DNA of 64,000 nt. It comes from Mansonella perstans. Lineage: Eukaryota; Nematoda; Chromadorea; Rhabditida; Onchocercidae. The notes beneath the pieces are model-generated. The model saw nothing but the letters and a program-made list of their open reading frames with translations. It made no database searches and was not told where the DNA came from. Shown one piece after another: positions 37,487 through 49,000 of the stretch (position 1 is its first letter; every line of letters starts with the position of its first letter). The stretch lies in assembly GCA_037074765.1 (NCBI GenBank), contig JBAMDO010000566.1, forward strand, positions 62,001-126,000. The letters run 5' to 3'. A program made the position numbers and the translations under genes.

Positions 37487-38514
37487 AACATTTACCGATG
37501 AGTGTATGCGAATTCTCATGAAATTTTTCAATTGTATTTACGAAAATAACATCTTTTGATGAAGAAATATTTGCTATCGTTAAAATTTCCCGAAAGTTTG
37601 GAATTTTTTCGTAGCATAGTTTATTTGCTAATTTTTTAATTAATTAATTAGTAAGAATTGTTTACGATATTTCTTATCTATTTACTGAGTGGTGTGAAAT
37701 TAATGAGGCATGATAGAAGACAACTACATTTATGTCCGTATCCTTCTTTTTTTTCTTCTGTTCAAAAATTAAATGATCGAATGAATGACCGACTAAAATA
37801 CTTTTTTTTTTGCCTAAAATTGTATTCTGCCTAATGTATATTTTTAAATGAAGAATTTTTTTGAATTTCTAAAACTTTTTTTTCGCATTAAGGTTTTAAA
37901 TATTTAAAATAGCAATGATGATAAAGATGATATGATGGATTGAGCCTTAGACAAATTGTGAAAATAAGTGAAGAAGTTGAGAGGAGAAAGAGAGAAAGGG
38001 AAAAGGATTCATTATAATGTTATTGATAGAAAATATTTTCCGGAATGAAGCAGAAAATTGTTACAGGCAATATCAAGCTGGATTACTAAATTGAATTATT
38101 TGCAACACTTTGCAATTTAATTCTTGCACTTCGATGAAATTACCTGTTCTCGGTCTTTTTCTTCTTTAGAAAACTTTGTAAGTGAAAGGAAAAAATGAAA
38201 ACATTTTCCTCTCATCTATTTTATTCTGTAGACTTTTTAATAAGATTGAAGGAAGAAAAAAATAGAAAAAAGAAATGCAAACGACCAAACGAAATGCCAT
38301 AAAATTCTGGCAATAGTTCGAAAGAAATCGTTTTTCATTCCAAATCGTTTTCCATTGCGGCGCTTTTACAAAGAGAAAAGGAATATTTTTGAGTCTTACA
38401 GCAAGAAAAAAACATTTTGAAAGTAAATTTTATAGCTTTTGTACCAGATGGAAATGTGAACTTTTCAAAAAAGTACAAATAAATAAAATGACAACAAATA
38501 TTCCAAGCAAACAG

Positions 38515-38940
38515 TTACCAGGGCGTTTTACTCTGCTTGCTTCGCTAAAATTGTGGAAATGGAAATATTTCAAAATTTGTGATTCATTTAAATTTAGTAA
38601 AAAAAAACCGAATTAATTTATTTCACTACTTTAAAAAAGTTTTGGGAAAAAAATTTGATGATTATCTAAAAAAAATTTTTTTTTGTCATGCGAAATATCA
38701 CTCAAAATAATTGTCACTACATGATTTGGCAACTTAATTTCAGGAAGTAATAATTATAGGTTCTGACATATTTTTATTTTCGGTCATCCAAGAAGCCACC
38801 TGTTGTAGATGAGAACGAAGACGACATTGTTTGCCAATGCTGAACATTCTGTGACAATTGCAAACTTCTCTCCCATTCGTTTTCTTAAAAATTGCACATG
38901 TTGATGTCAAAAAAAGAAAGAACCAAAGAAACTTCTTCAT
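38515..38940 (-). CDS. candidate small secreted peptide
   Basis: On the minus strand an ATG at 38940 opens MKKFLWFFLFLTSTCA, a good signal peptide (KK, hydrophobic core, A-x-A-like end). It is followed by a short Cys-containing mature part with REVCNCHRMFSIGKQCRLR. Unspliced, the frame stops at 38740 (66 aa). Alternatively a donor at CAACAG|GTGGCT (exon 38940-38800) joins an acceptor CAATTTTAG to exon 38544-38515, giving 56 aa ending RSKQSKTPW. No homologue is recalled. An upstream in-frame ATG at 38958 would add six residues before the signal. The surrounding 14 kb has no other clear gene, so chance is a real alternative. Confidence 0.3.
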
Positions 38941-39603
38941 TAAACACAATATTATCAATTATAATTAATCATTAGCTTGCTGTACATTTCGGTTATTAAA
39001 GAATGATCGTATGTTTCATTTTGGAATAAAGTAATTTATGCTATCTATCGGTTTTTCTTATGCTAATCTTTTTAATTTCTATTTTGCAACCATTCGATTG
39101 AATAATAGTTGCAAAATATGATTTTCACTTTTTAACTTTCAAATTTATTAGATTTGTCTATGTTAAAGCACTTTTACACTGCCCTTAAATTTTATTTTCC
39201 CTCTTTTTTTTTAAACTTTCAGCGATACAAACAACCATTGGTTGACAAATATTGTACTTTATACGCCATTAACCTTTGTACATTTTGATGTTTCAAAATA
39301 TATTTGACAGTGTCCATAAGAAATGCATGTTGAGTAAATGAGTATAGGAATACAGCTAATTATTGCTGTAAGATCGGTAATTCAGCCTAATTAATCACCG
39401 TAGATTTATTTATACATTCATCAAAAGTAGAAATCATTTCAATAAGATCAATTGTCAATTAAGCTGATCAACTATCACAGTGCGGCAATTGTTAGGTAAA
39501 ATGAATGCAAATCGGAAGTCATTTTTTCATGGAAACCATTTTGGAATGCAATAAGGAAGTTTTAAACATTAATTGACATATTTAATCATTTGAAATTTCG
39601 CAG

Positions 39604-39738
39604 AATTTATATGAACAAGTAGATTTTAGAATTAATTTACAAATAATAACAGAATCACGTATCCAACGTATAGCACGTATAGCACGTGGAATTGGGCGTA
39701 TTCGCAAAATTATTTATAGTAATTTGCTTCACTTTTAA
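39604..39738 (+). pseudogene. possible degenerate SRP54 M-domain-like fragment
   Basis: After the acceptor-like ATTTCGCAG (ending 39603) a 44-codon frame reads NLYEQVDF, then SRIQRIARIARGIGRIRKI, then TAA at 39736. SRP54 proteins have LYEQF and later RIQR(V/I)ARGSG in the M domain. Here the spacing is far too short, an IAR unit is duplicated (tandem CGTATAGCA) and the glycine-serine finger motif is altered. If related, it is a deleted and decayed copy. The similarity is short and could be chance. Confidence 0.2.
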
Positions 39739-42165
39739 CTTTTTGTACCATCGAAGTAGATTTGAAAATTCTTTCTAGAATCATATGGAACCAAATTTCA
39801 AACTCGACCGAACAGAATCAGAGGAATGGTATTAGCTAACATTTTGTCGTTAATTGGCTTGCGAAAAATTTTTCAAATAAAGATATTACATCTTTTTCAC
39901 GTTAGTATTTCTTTTAATACACCTCTAATGCATATCATACGTTCCGCAACACTCCTTCTTTTTTCAATGATTCGACTATTGGTGAAATTGGACGATGTGG
40001 TAAAAATTTTCGGTACGAAATAAATGCACCGGACAGCTCTGTTAGTCATAAATAACCGCAAAACTATTTAATGGGTTATTGTTGCGATATATTACCCCAT
40101 TGCAATTCTTTTTCCTCTGCTTTTTCCAGTACCATTAGTCTTTTTCTTTCTCTTTCCAATTTTTTTCTCCAGTAAAAGTCGATTCACATCCAAAAGGTAT
40201 CCATACGATCAATAAGCGAAGAAAAGAATTGACGAAATGGTTACAAAGGAAAAAAAATTTGAATGGTAAAGGCCTTTTTTGTTACTTCTCTTTCTCTCTC
40301 TCTTCTTCTCTTCACCATTACAAACCCGTTAGCGATGAGTGATATTTGAGGTTCATTAATTGACATAAAATTGTAGCTGCACAAAAATTTATTTTGACAG
40401 AGAAAGTTGAAATAGTCTGTATCATCATGAGGAGCATACATTTGATATTTTTTACAAATTACCGTTAAAAAAATTCAAAAAAATGATACCATATAAAAAT
40501 GTTATACATTTTTCAATTTAAGTACAATTTTCTTTTTTTTGAATATTTAATGTAAAAATGAATACATTTAAGTATTCAATTTTAACTTTAAGTATTCAAA
40601 TTTAAAACAAGCAATGAAGAGAAATGTTGTTTAATTAAAATTCATAAAAATTAACGATAATCTAATAAAATGTTACGATAGCGTTGTGATTTCGCAATTC
40701 TCATTAATTCTTTCAAAAATTATTAATACAAACACTTTCTAGAAAATGATAGATGAATGGTTTAACTGAATGAGCTATGAATTAAATTTGAAGAAAAAAT
40801 TTGAATAGTATTTTGTTTTTTCTCATTTATTCATTTAGTTAGTGTTTGTTTAATTGCTTTCGAAGATTCTTCCCAATGTGACATTATTATGGAATTAAAT
40901 GAAAGACTGATATTGTTGACAGATGAAAAGAGTTAGAATGGTATCGTGGTTGCATCTGTCTTCTATTCATTTTTTTTCCCTTCTTTTTTGTCAATCTCAA
41001 AAAAAGCCCAGTAAAGATTTCTTCAGAGCATTTTTTTGTGAGAAAAAAACTGATGATAATCGATGATCTTGCACAGTTGATGATACTACTGATCGAGTGA
41101 CATGCAGCTGGTTTGTTGCAGATCAGAAACAATACTGATACCAATCTTCTGCAAATGTCTCTTTTACATCTGTGCAGTATCAATCAACATCCGGTAAACA
41201 TTGCTTAATTTGCATATTACTATCTTTGGAGCAAATGTTGAAAAAAAAAATTGATAGATTCATCTACAAGAAAAAAAAATGTGTAAATAATATGTTTGAA
41301 AGAATGTGAAGAAAAAGATCGTACGAAAAACTTCATACTGTCAGACAGAGGAAAAGAAATAAGAGGAGGGAACCGTTTTTTTTTTCAAATTTTGCCAGAA
41401 GAAAATGTGGGAATATTCATTCTGACAGGATTCTTTGTTATAGTACAATTTCCGGTTTAGGATATTTGGTGAAACCTGATATGAAGGGTTGGAGATCAGG
41501 AATGATATTGGAACGACTTTCAGGTGAAAGGATGTTTGGAATATCTTTGCCATTGCAAGAAGTATTTATTTATGCTTTTTGAAGTTCAAAAATATCACTC
41601 AATGCCCGGATTTACTAAGTTTCCTAATAGGACTGATCCTCGTTTATAATAATATAATACAATAATTGATCATAGCCATATTAGCCCTAGTCTAATCTTT
41701 CAATCTCAGTTCGATATTGCATACTGTAATATAATTTCTCCTCTCCATTTTACTGATAATCACGGAGAAAAAATTGACAACAATCTCATCATACAGTAAT
41801 ATCCGATATTTGTGTAAATATATCTTTATTTGAAAAGGTAATCGCAATGCCTATATGAATTAACTTACCTTTACTTTTGATCCATTCTTTGAAACAGATT
41901 GATCAGAGGAGGATCTAAAATATCAAATCTAAAATATTATTGTCCACTAAGTTATCCATACTTTTTTGTAAATATCAGATGTTGCAACGACTTTTTTTTT
42001 GAATTTTCCGATCGGCGACTTTTAATTGGTAACATTTTGGTAACAGCAAAAATGGGTAATTAATTTTAAATCGTTTTTTTTTCTCACATTTTCTTTCATT
42101 TGCCTTTTCATCCGTCATTTCATTTTGAAGCGTTCATTGCCAAGAGCTGTTGCAAATGAATTTAC

Positions 42166-42203
42166 GCAAAGGTAACAGTAACGCCACATTACATTACCTT
42201 TGC
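42166..42203. repeat. 14-bp imperfect hairpin
   Basis: GCAAAGGTAA (42166-42175) pairs with TTACCTTTGC (42194-42203). After a 2/1 internal loop, GTAA pairs with TTAC around a 7-base loop CGCCACA. It is shorter than a normal microRNA precursor. Confidence 0.7.
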
Positions 42204-42643
42204 ATGTGAAACTTTCGACAAAAGTTAAACTCTCTCTGTTTCTTTACAATTTTCATCGTTTATTTTTTTCGGTTACGTAAACTTGCAAACAGCTGTACTA
42301 TTGTTGAGCTTCTTTCAAGTCTCATTTTGTTCACGTGATTTCATCAGCAAATTGGATTTTATCCAGATTTTATCCTTGATTAATTTATGAATTCTTCCTG
42401 AACATTAGAAGGATTTATCAGTATCGCTTTCTTTTCAACCATCCAAGAATTTCTTTCTTAAGAATTTATTTTTTTTTTATTATTTGAAATACAAAAAAAT
42501 TTTCTTTCTGCAAAATTGCAGCATTGTCCTTACTTATCTGTCAAGAAGTTAGTTCTTTTTCTATTTGTTATCTTTCCAGTAATAGATTACTTTATACTAT
42601 AAATTGTTTTTTCAGCTAACATAATTCTTCTATGTAAGGATGA

Positions 42644-42666
42644 TTTTTTTTTTTTTTTTTTTTTTT
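42644..42666. repeat. poly-T tract (23 bases)
   Basis: Uninterrupted T run. Length in an assembly is unreliable. Confidence 0.85.
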
Positions 42667-45086
42667 GAAAATATTGAGACATGTGATAGAGCAGACAGTC
42701 TTGACTAATCGAGAATGAATTTAGAAAAACATTTTAAAAGTGAATTTAGTCTGTCTGTCTCTTAAAGGAATCAAAGGAAAAAAAAACGAAAAAAAAACGA
42801 GAATCTAGAGAAAAGAAACTAGAAAAACTACGTCATAGTCTTGTTGTTTTGTTGCACTTTTTACATCAGTTTTCTTTTTTGCTTCAAGTGGAATTCCATT
42901 TTTTTTAAATCTCTCTTTCTCTTTCTCTTTTCCTCCCTCGTTTCAAAAAAAAAAAGAAAGAATGACTAAAGAGGAGAAAAAGAGACATTGAGGTGACAAG
43001 AAAAACGATAATGATATTAAATTCAGCTGCACTGGAAAAAAGGTTTTAATGAAATCTTTGTTCTTTTTTTGCATTTTTTTTCAAACAATAATTTTTTTTT
43101 TAACTTTTCAAATTTGACTCATCATAACAGATGAACATTCTTCTGTCGAATTTAACATATTAATTAATTTTTTTTTAAACCTATCAACAGTAAATTACTT
43201 ACTTGGAGGTTAAAATAAAATATACGTGAAAACAGAATTCATACATTCCTGTCTTTCAAAGGATCATCTAAAAATTAAAATTTTGTAAATTCATTAAACG
43301 AATGAAGACGTGAAATTGGGATTGTCATGTCAATGGTAACTCCAAATAGCATTTTAGTCCTTTTTAAATGTTACATAACTTTTCATTATAAGAATTTTTT
43401 CTTTCTTCGAAAGAAAAGTTACACTCAGGAAAATCTTTCCAAAAAAAAAAAAAAATATAATTCGATTTCTATCACTCCGAAATTTTTTGCTTTTTGCTGA
43501 TATGGTAATGTTATTGTGAAATCTTATCAATAGCATTGAGAATACGGTAAAATTATAAGAGAAACAGTTAGAACTTATTATTTAATGTTGTTAAAATTGC
43601 TATCTAGTGACGCATGCTGAAATAATTATTGGCATGTTTAAGCGTATATGCATGTAAATGTATATGCGTGTGTGGTGCATGTTTGGTATGTGTATATGCT
43701 AGCAGCAAATATTAAATTGTGGATGTTTTATCAAGCATTAACTTCAATGAAATAAAATTAACCTAAAAAACGGTTATATGTAAACGAGGAGAAAGGAACA
43801 TTTTTCTTAGTTCTTTTTAAAATGCATGTTGGCACAATTGTTGACAAATGTCATTTTTATTTTCTTTTCACTTAAATTTTTTTCTTCTTCCGTTATCAGT
43901 CGGAGATAGGTAGTGATAATATTTGATGTTAGCATTATGCAGCGAGCATTGAACATTGCTACATTTAGCCTTGACTTAAATTAGAAGTTAAATTAATGAG
44001 TGGCAAATTGTACCTACCTCAGATGCAACAATAAGAAAGAAACAGTCGTCACCGTGCTATATTAGTATTACTACTTTGCTCTCATTGATGTATGCGCGGA
44101 TATTCATAATGGTAAAAAAGTGAAAGAGAGTAAATTGATGAAACAAATTTCAATTCTTACCAAAATATTCGTCCGATCAAAAAAAAAAAAACTTGGAAAA
44201 ACTTTTTTCTTTTCTTCACTCCAGCGCCCCTTCCCATTCATTTCATATTTTGTCTCTTCTTTTCATTTCACATGAAAAGGAGCAGGCAGCAAGTACATTT
44301 TGCAGATAGATAGATAATCTTTTGGCCGAGAACTAATTTGTTTGGAACAGTCCTATCAATATGATTTCCATTCCTTTGCATATTCCAATCAGCTATCTGA
44401 ATCGACCTCCCACGAATGAATCAATATGGTAAAAAGTTTTTTGATTCAAGAAAAAACAAAACTTCTCATTTTAGAAATACATCTTCAAATATTTCTTAAT
44501 TTTGTTTACATGAATGCCTGCCGTCTTAGTTTATTAACGATATTAAACTAACCTTTTTATGATTCTCTCATTTCTTTGCTTTACTTCCTATTTTCAGTTG
44601 TTTTTTCTAATGTGTTATTTTTATTGATAATTCGTCTCATTAAATTTTATTTTCTATCAATTTAATTCATTTTCATTACATACCTATCTTATCTTTTCTT
44701 TTCCTTTCGATCTTTCTACACTGTATTGTCTTGTAGTTCATTCTATTCTTCATGTGCTTCTTAAACTTATATTTTCCCTTTCTCATATATTTTAATTAAT
44801 TGATTGTCAAGAACAAGATTGCGCTTTTTTCCTCTTTTCTCTTTCTCTGCAATAAAAACTGAACAACTCATTTTTCACTTCTTTAATAGCCTGGAAATAT
44901 CTCTGTATCGAATGTTGTCATCTTCAATGATACTGCTCTGAAATCTTATCATACTGAGAACATTTCAGATGCAGTTAATGAAATTTCATTTACATATAAA
45001 TGATTATAATAGGATTATTCCGTTAACATTATGACAAATTTTTAATAGGCTCTCACTTATCTTTGCTACTTCAATTTTTATGATAA

Positions 45087-45132
45087 GATTTCAGTGAGCT
45101 AATAAACAATAAATTTCAGTGAGCTAATAAAT
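45087..45132. repeat. tandem duplication, 25-bp unit, 2 copies
   Basis: ATTTCAGTGAGCTAATAAA occurs twice with a 25-base period. Each copy contains an acceptor-like TTTCAG. Confidence 0.85.
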
Positions 45133-45470
45133 TAAGATAACTTGAATTATCTAAGCAAGTTATCCTGTTCAGTTCATTTCCATCATTTGCCATTTTAGCA
45201 GTAAGCATTGCTTAACTTACGAGGAATAAAAAAAAAGTTTGCTAATCAGCAATTGAGGCGAATGATAAAAGAAACTTAATTAACGGAATGGTTATGGAAT
45301 AAATGTGATATCATATTGCAGAAAGTTGTTCTGCAATAAAAATTAAAAAAAAATTATTTAAAGCAGAAAAGAAGTTTGCAAAACTTGCACTTCATCGATG
45401 TACTTTTTCATATGTTTACATATTCCTAATAGCGAAGTGGCGCACTTCTGTTCCTAAGCTTAAAAATTCG

Positions 45471-45479
45471 TCTTCGCAG
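45471..45479 (+). promoter_or_regulatory. tra-1: possible splice or trans-splice acceptor upstream of tra-1
   Basis: TCTTCGCAG ends at 45479, 29 bases before an ATG at 45509 that opens a 41-codon frame. It could receive a spliced leader and mark the 5' end of the tra-1 message. Confidence 0.35.
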
Positions 45480-45508
45480 CTTATTTTGACCGGATCAGAA
45501 AAGGGTGA

Positions 45509-45634
45509 ATGGAAGAGTTTCCACAGTCATCGAAATCAGAACAAAGTATCAACGCCATGCAACCGGATCAATTTCTTTATGTTGCCGTGGTAGAAACCAG
45601 TTCTTCGACGTACTGTATAGCTCATTTAGAGTGA
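45509..45634 (+). CDS. tra-1: putative 5' coding exon of tra-1 (or an independent short ORF)
   Basis: ATG at 45509 opens MEEFPQSSKSEQSINAMQPD, then QFLYVAVVETSSSTYC, stopping at TGA 45632-45634. Its Ser/Gln/Glu composition resembles the N-terminal tra-1 exons. A donor T|GTATAG after 45614 (phase 1) can join an acceptor ATAAGAAG ending 45995. Downstream of that acceptor an open frame, RILEGFCPNENFLIEWSKCD, runs without a stop into the conservative tra-1 start at 46073. That join would give about 61 extra N-terminal residues. The acceptor lacks a pyrimidine tract, which is the weak point. The alternative is an upstream open frame in the 5' UTR. Confidence 0.35.
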   Translation: MEEFPQSSKSEQSINAMQPDQFLYVAVVETSSSTYCIAHLE

Positions 45635-46072
45635 AAAATGAATTTTAAGAAATGAACTCATTTTAGCTTCATGAAGGTCGTCGTACTTCCGTAATAGAAT
45701 TCTTTTAAAATCAGGAAGGCTGTTGTGCTGGTTGATTGGTATTTATGATGTTAACGTGTTGCGTTTTTTGTCCTTTGCAATCATTAAATCTTAAACATCT
45801 GCTTCAATTTCAGATTTGTTCCTTAGGGAATGTAACGATTCCATGGAAAGATTAATTAGTTGAAAACTTTTAATTCGCTATGGTAAACTTGAACATACGC
45901 GCCGGTGGTACATTGTGTCTTTCATCCCTACTCGCACCATTTCAGGAATCACTTCTCTAACAGGATGAATGTCAGCATGGCATCACAATAAGAAGTACTA
46001 AATCGAATATTAGAGGGATTCTGTCCAAACGAAAACTTCCTGATTGAGTGGTCAAAGTGCGATAATAGTATT

Positions 46073-49000
46073 ATGGAAGTCGGTAGTATCTCACTGGAAT
46101 ATAGCTCAGTACCACCATTTTCCGTCAACGGTATTAACTATTTGCCGATTCCGTCATGTCAACAGTCTTCATCAACTTCAGCTTTCTCGCCGCCAACTTT
46201 TTCATCCCTTACACCGCTGCTGACCAGTTCTGAGGTATCTCTAACGTTTTGCTATTATTCAAATTAATTAAAGCAAAGAACGACTTGAATCGCAAAGCAA
46301 CCAATAATTAGTCGACTAAATAAATTAATGAATTCATAAAATAACTGAAATTCAAGCGTTCACGTCTATAATCATAATAAATAGTCTTTCCCACAGCAAC
46401 AGACATAGACATATACATACATGAACATAAATACACATATATAGAAATATAATTCTTTGCCTGTGCTTACAATTGAACATTTAAATTTTAAACGGAATTT
46501 TCGAGCGTTTTGTATTTAAACGGTCAGCACATTTCATTTATAGAATTCTGGAATACTTTTTATAGCACTCAAACAACATAAAATTTGGCGGTTCTGTTGA
46601 TGTGGCAGCGGCAGCGGTAGCAGCGGCGGCAACCAGCCACAATCCGCTGTCATCGATGGCTGTGCAATGTTTCAGTAACGATTCTACTACAGCCATTGGA
46701 AATCCTGCAACGGTAGCGGCAACGGCAGCAGCATCACAATCAAATCCATTCTTCTACGGCGCAAATCATTTTGGTTTATCACAGTTAGTTAGCTTCATTA
46801 TTTTTATTTTGGCTTCTAAATAAAAACAGTTAAGCGGAGTAGAATATTTCATGACCCATTCCTTCATTTTAATCATTTTTAATATCGCAATTTCGCGTTT
46901 CCGCCTTTCACTTTGATGTAAACTAATGAAATTATATGATGATAGCATGGCACTATCTGTATTATACTTATCGAAAAACGGTTAATTACATAGCAAGCTG
47001 TAAAGTTGCAAACTTCAAAAAGACTTTTTTAGAATCGTTTTTCTTTTTTTATTTGCACGTTCCGTCGAGAAGAGCGTCGAGAAGAGTTGAAAATTTTTGA
47101 GACGAAGCTAATGGAGATTGATTAAGAGCCAATACTAAAAGGAATTTGTTGAGATTTATTTAAGCTTTAGAAAATTACAGTTGTATTTGGGAGTTACAGA
47201 TTGGATTAGTTTTTTGAGCAGGGAAGATAGAATTCCAAAATATTGCAAACATTTGTCATTTAGTTTAATTCGAAATGAACACAGTGCCTTTCGCTGGGCT
47301 TCATTTTACCATTTTTATTGACCAATAAATGATGACAATTTAAGCTATGTGATATTGGAGAGTAATCCCAAAAGCCTGAATAATGCTATCATATATGATT
47401 GTTATTGTTATGAGTTTTGTTAGATTTACTGAAATATTCACTGTTTATTGCGTATAGATGGAATGCTCAAAATATCCTTCCAGTTATATTTCTTGAAACT
47501 TTTTTGAAATTTCATTTACAACAAAAAAAAGTAACTTTGGTTCTACCACTTCTTAAAAAATTGAATGTTTTATAATTTGATATTTAATTAGTTAGATACT
47601 AATTCCCGCAGAATTTTTGAAATCCATCTGGATATCTTATATGGTATAAACATAACAGAATAAGATACGGTGTCGATCATGGCAGAATATACTCCGGGAG
47701 ACTTTGAGGCAGATGAAACAGACTGTATTGCATTAACTTTAAAGTGATATAACTTTAAAATGATAACGTTAAAATAATTAAACAATAACTGCAAATGGAT
47801 TACGAAGTTATAAGAAATGAGACGGTGTTGAAATTCTCTGCAAATGATTGGTTACTTCTGGACAACTAACCAGTATTTACAACAATGTTCAAACGATTCC
47901 AATGATAAACTGAAGGACACCTGCGCAATTACAGTAATGACACTAATTTACATATTTATTTTTTGACTTTTTGAAATAATTGCATTTGATTTTTCATGTT
48001 TCTTCCCGCATTTTCCTCATCTCTCACTCCCGCATCTTATGATAGCTGACCTTGCAAAACAAGTCTTTCCCATTCTTCGAGCTTAACATTTTATTTCCAT
48101 TTACATCGTTTTTCTAACATTTTATGACCTCTTAAATTGGCACTTTAAAACTACCAATTCATTTCATTTCTTCTTTTCTGGACATTTAAGAAATGCAAAG
48201 ATATAAAAATGACAGAATTCCCTAAAACTTATCAGAACTTATCATATATAAAGTTAATCAATAGATATTCAAGCACTAAATCATTATGTTTGTTAATGAT
48301 TATTCTGCTCTCTTTTTCATCTTGTTTCTATCTTCTGTCCTTAAAACATACCGTAATGTTAGTGATTAAAATGAAATCGCTGGAAAAGCATTAAAAAGCA
48401 AAGATGATACAAACACTACCTAAGTATGTGACATATATCATGAGGAAAAAATAGGTACTGATATTTACTATCAGTTAAATACGATAGTAAAAAAGAAGTG
48501 CCAGGATATCTTCCTTTTTTTCTTCAATTTTCACGATAATAGGTGAAAAAGACTAACTGCCCAGAAGTCCTGTAGCTGATGATAAATGTGATAACGAAAT
48601 CTGGGAAAAGAGGACGACAAAATATCAAGACCGCACAAAAATACACCTTCAACATCATTTTCCATCACTTCTCACTGTTATAACAATGTATAATCCACAC
48701 AGACAATGGATAAAACAAATTGCATCTGCCATCAAATTGCCGGAATTTAAAAATGGTCCTTTTAATTCAAGTCTAACATTTCTTTTGGGACGATTAAACT
48801 GTAGTTTGAGTATATGATTTTAGTAGAGATTTAAATTATATTCTAGTATCGAATATTAACTCGCTAAGTAATATCAATGATGAGTTATTGTGTTTAGCGA
48901 ATAGATATACTTTTAATAAATTTCAGTATGAATGTTTTATATTATTTTCATTTTCTTATCAAAAAATTCTACATCCTTATGTATAAAATTAGCTTCAACA

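Larger units (their letters stand above)
31344..45508. other. gene-poor region upstream of tra-1 (about 14 kb)
   Basis: No long coding exon is recognisable. Contents listed separately: a 70-bp duplication, hairpins at 32983, 37421 and 42166, simple repeats, a possible secreted peptide gene (minus, 38515-38940), a possible SRP54-like remnant (39604) and isolated exon-like segments. One of these is 41122-41193, bounded by TTTGTTGCAG and GTAAAC and open in two frames. The open frame at 35662-36078 is largely a translation of an ATT/ATC simple repeat. The region may hold noncoding 5' exons and enhancers of tra-1; that is inference from position. Confidence 0.5.

Noticed and set aside
40887..41183. 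98-codon minus-strand frame
   Set aside because: K-rich poly-A translation in its lower half. The plus strand at 41122-41193 offers a better-bounded exon-like segment.
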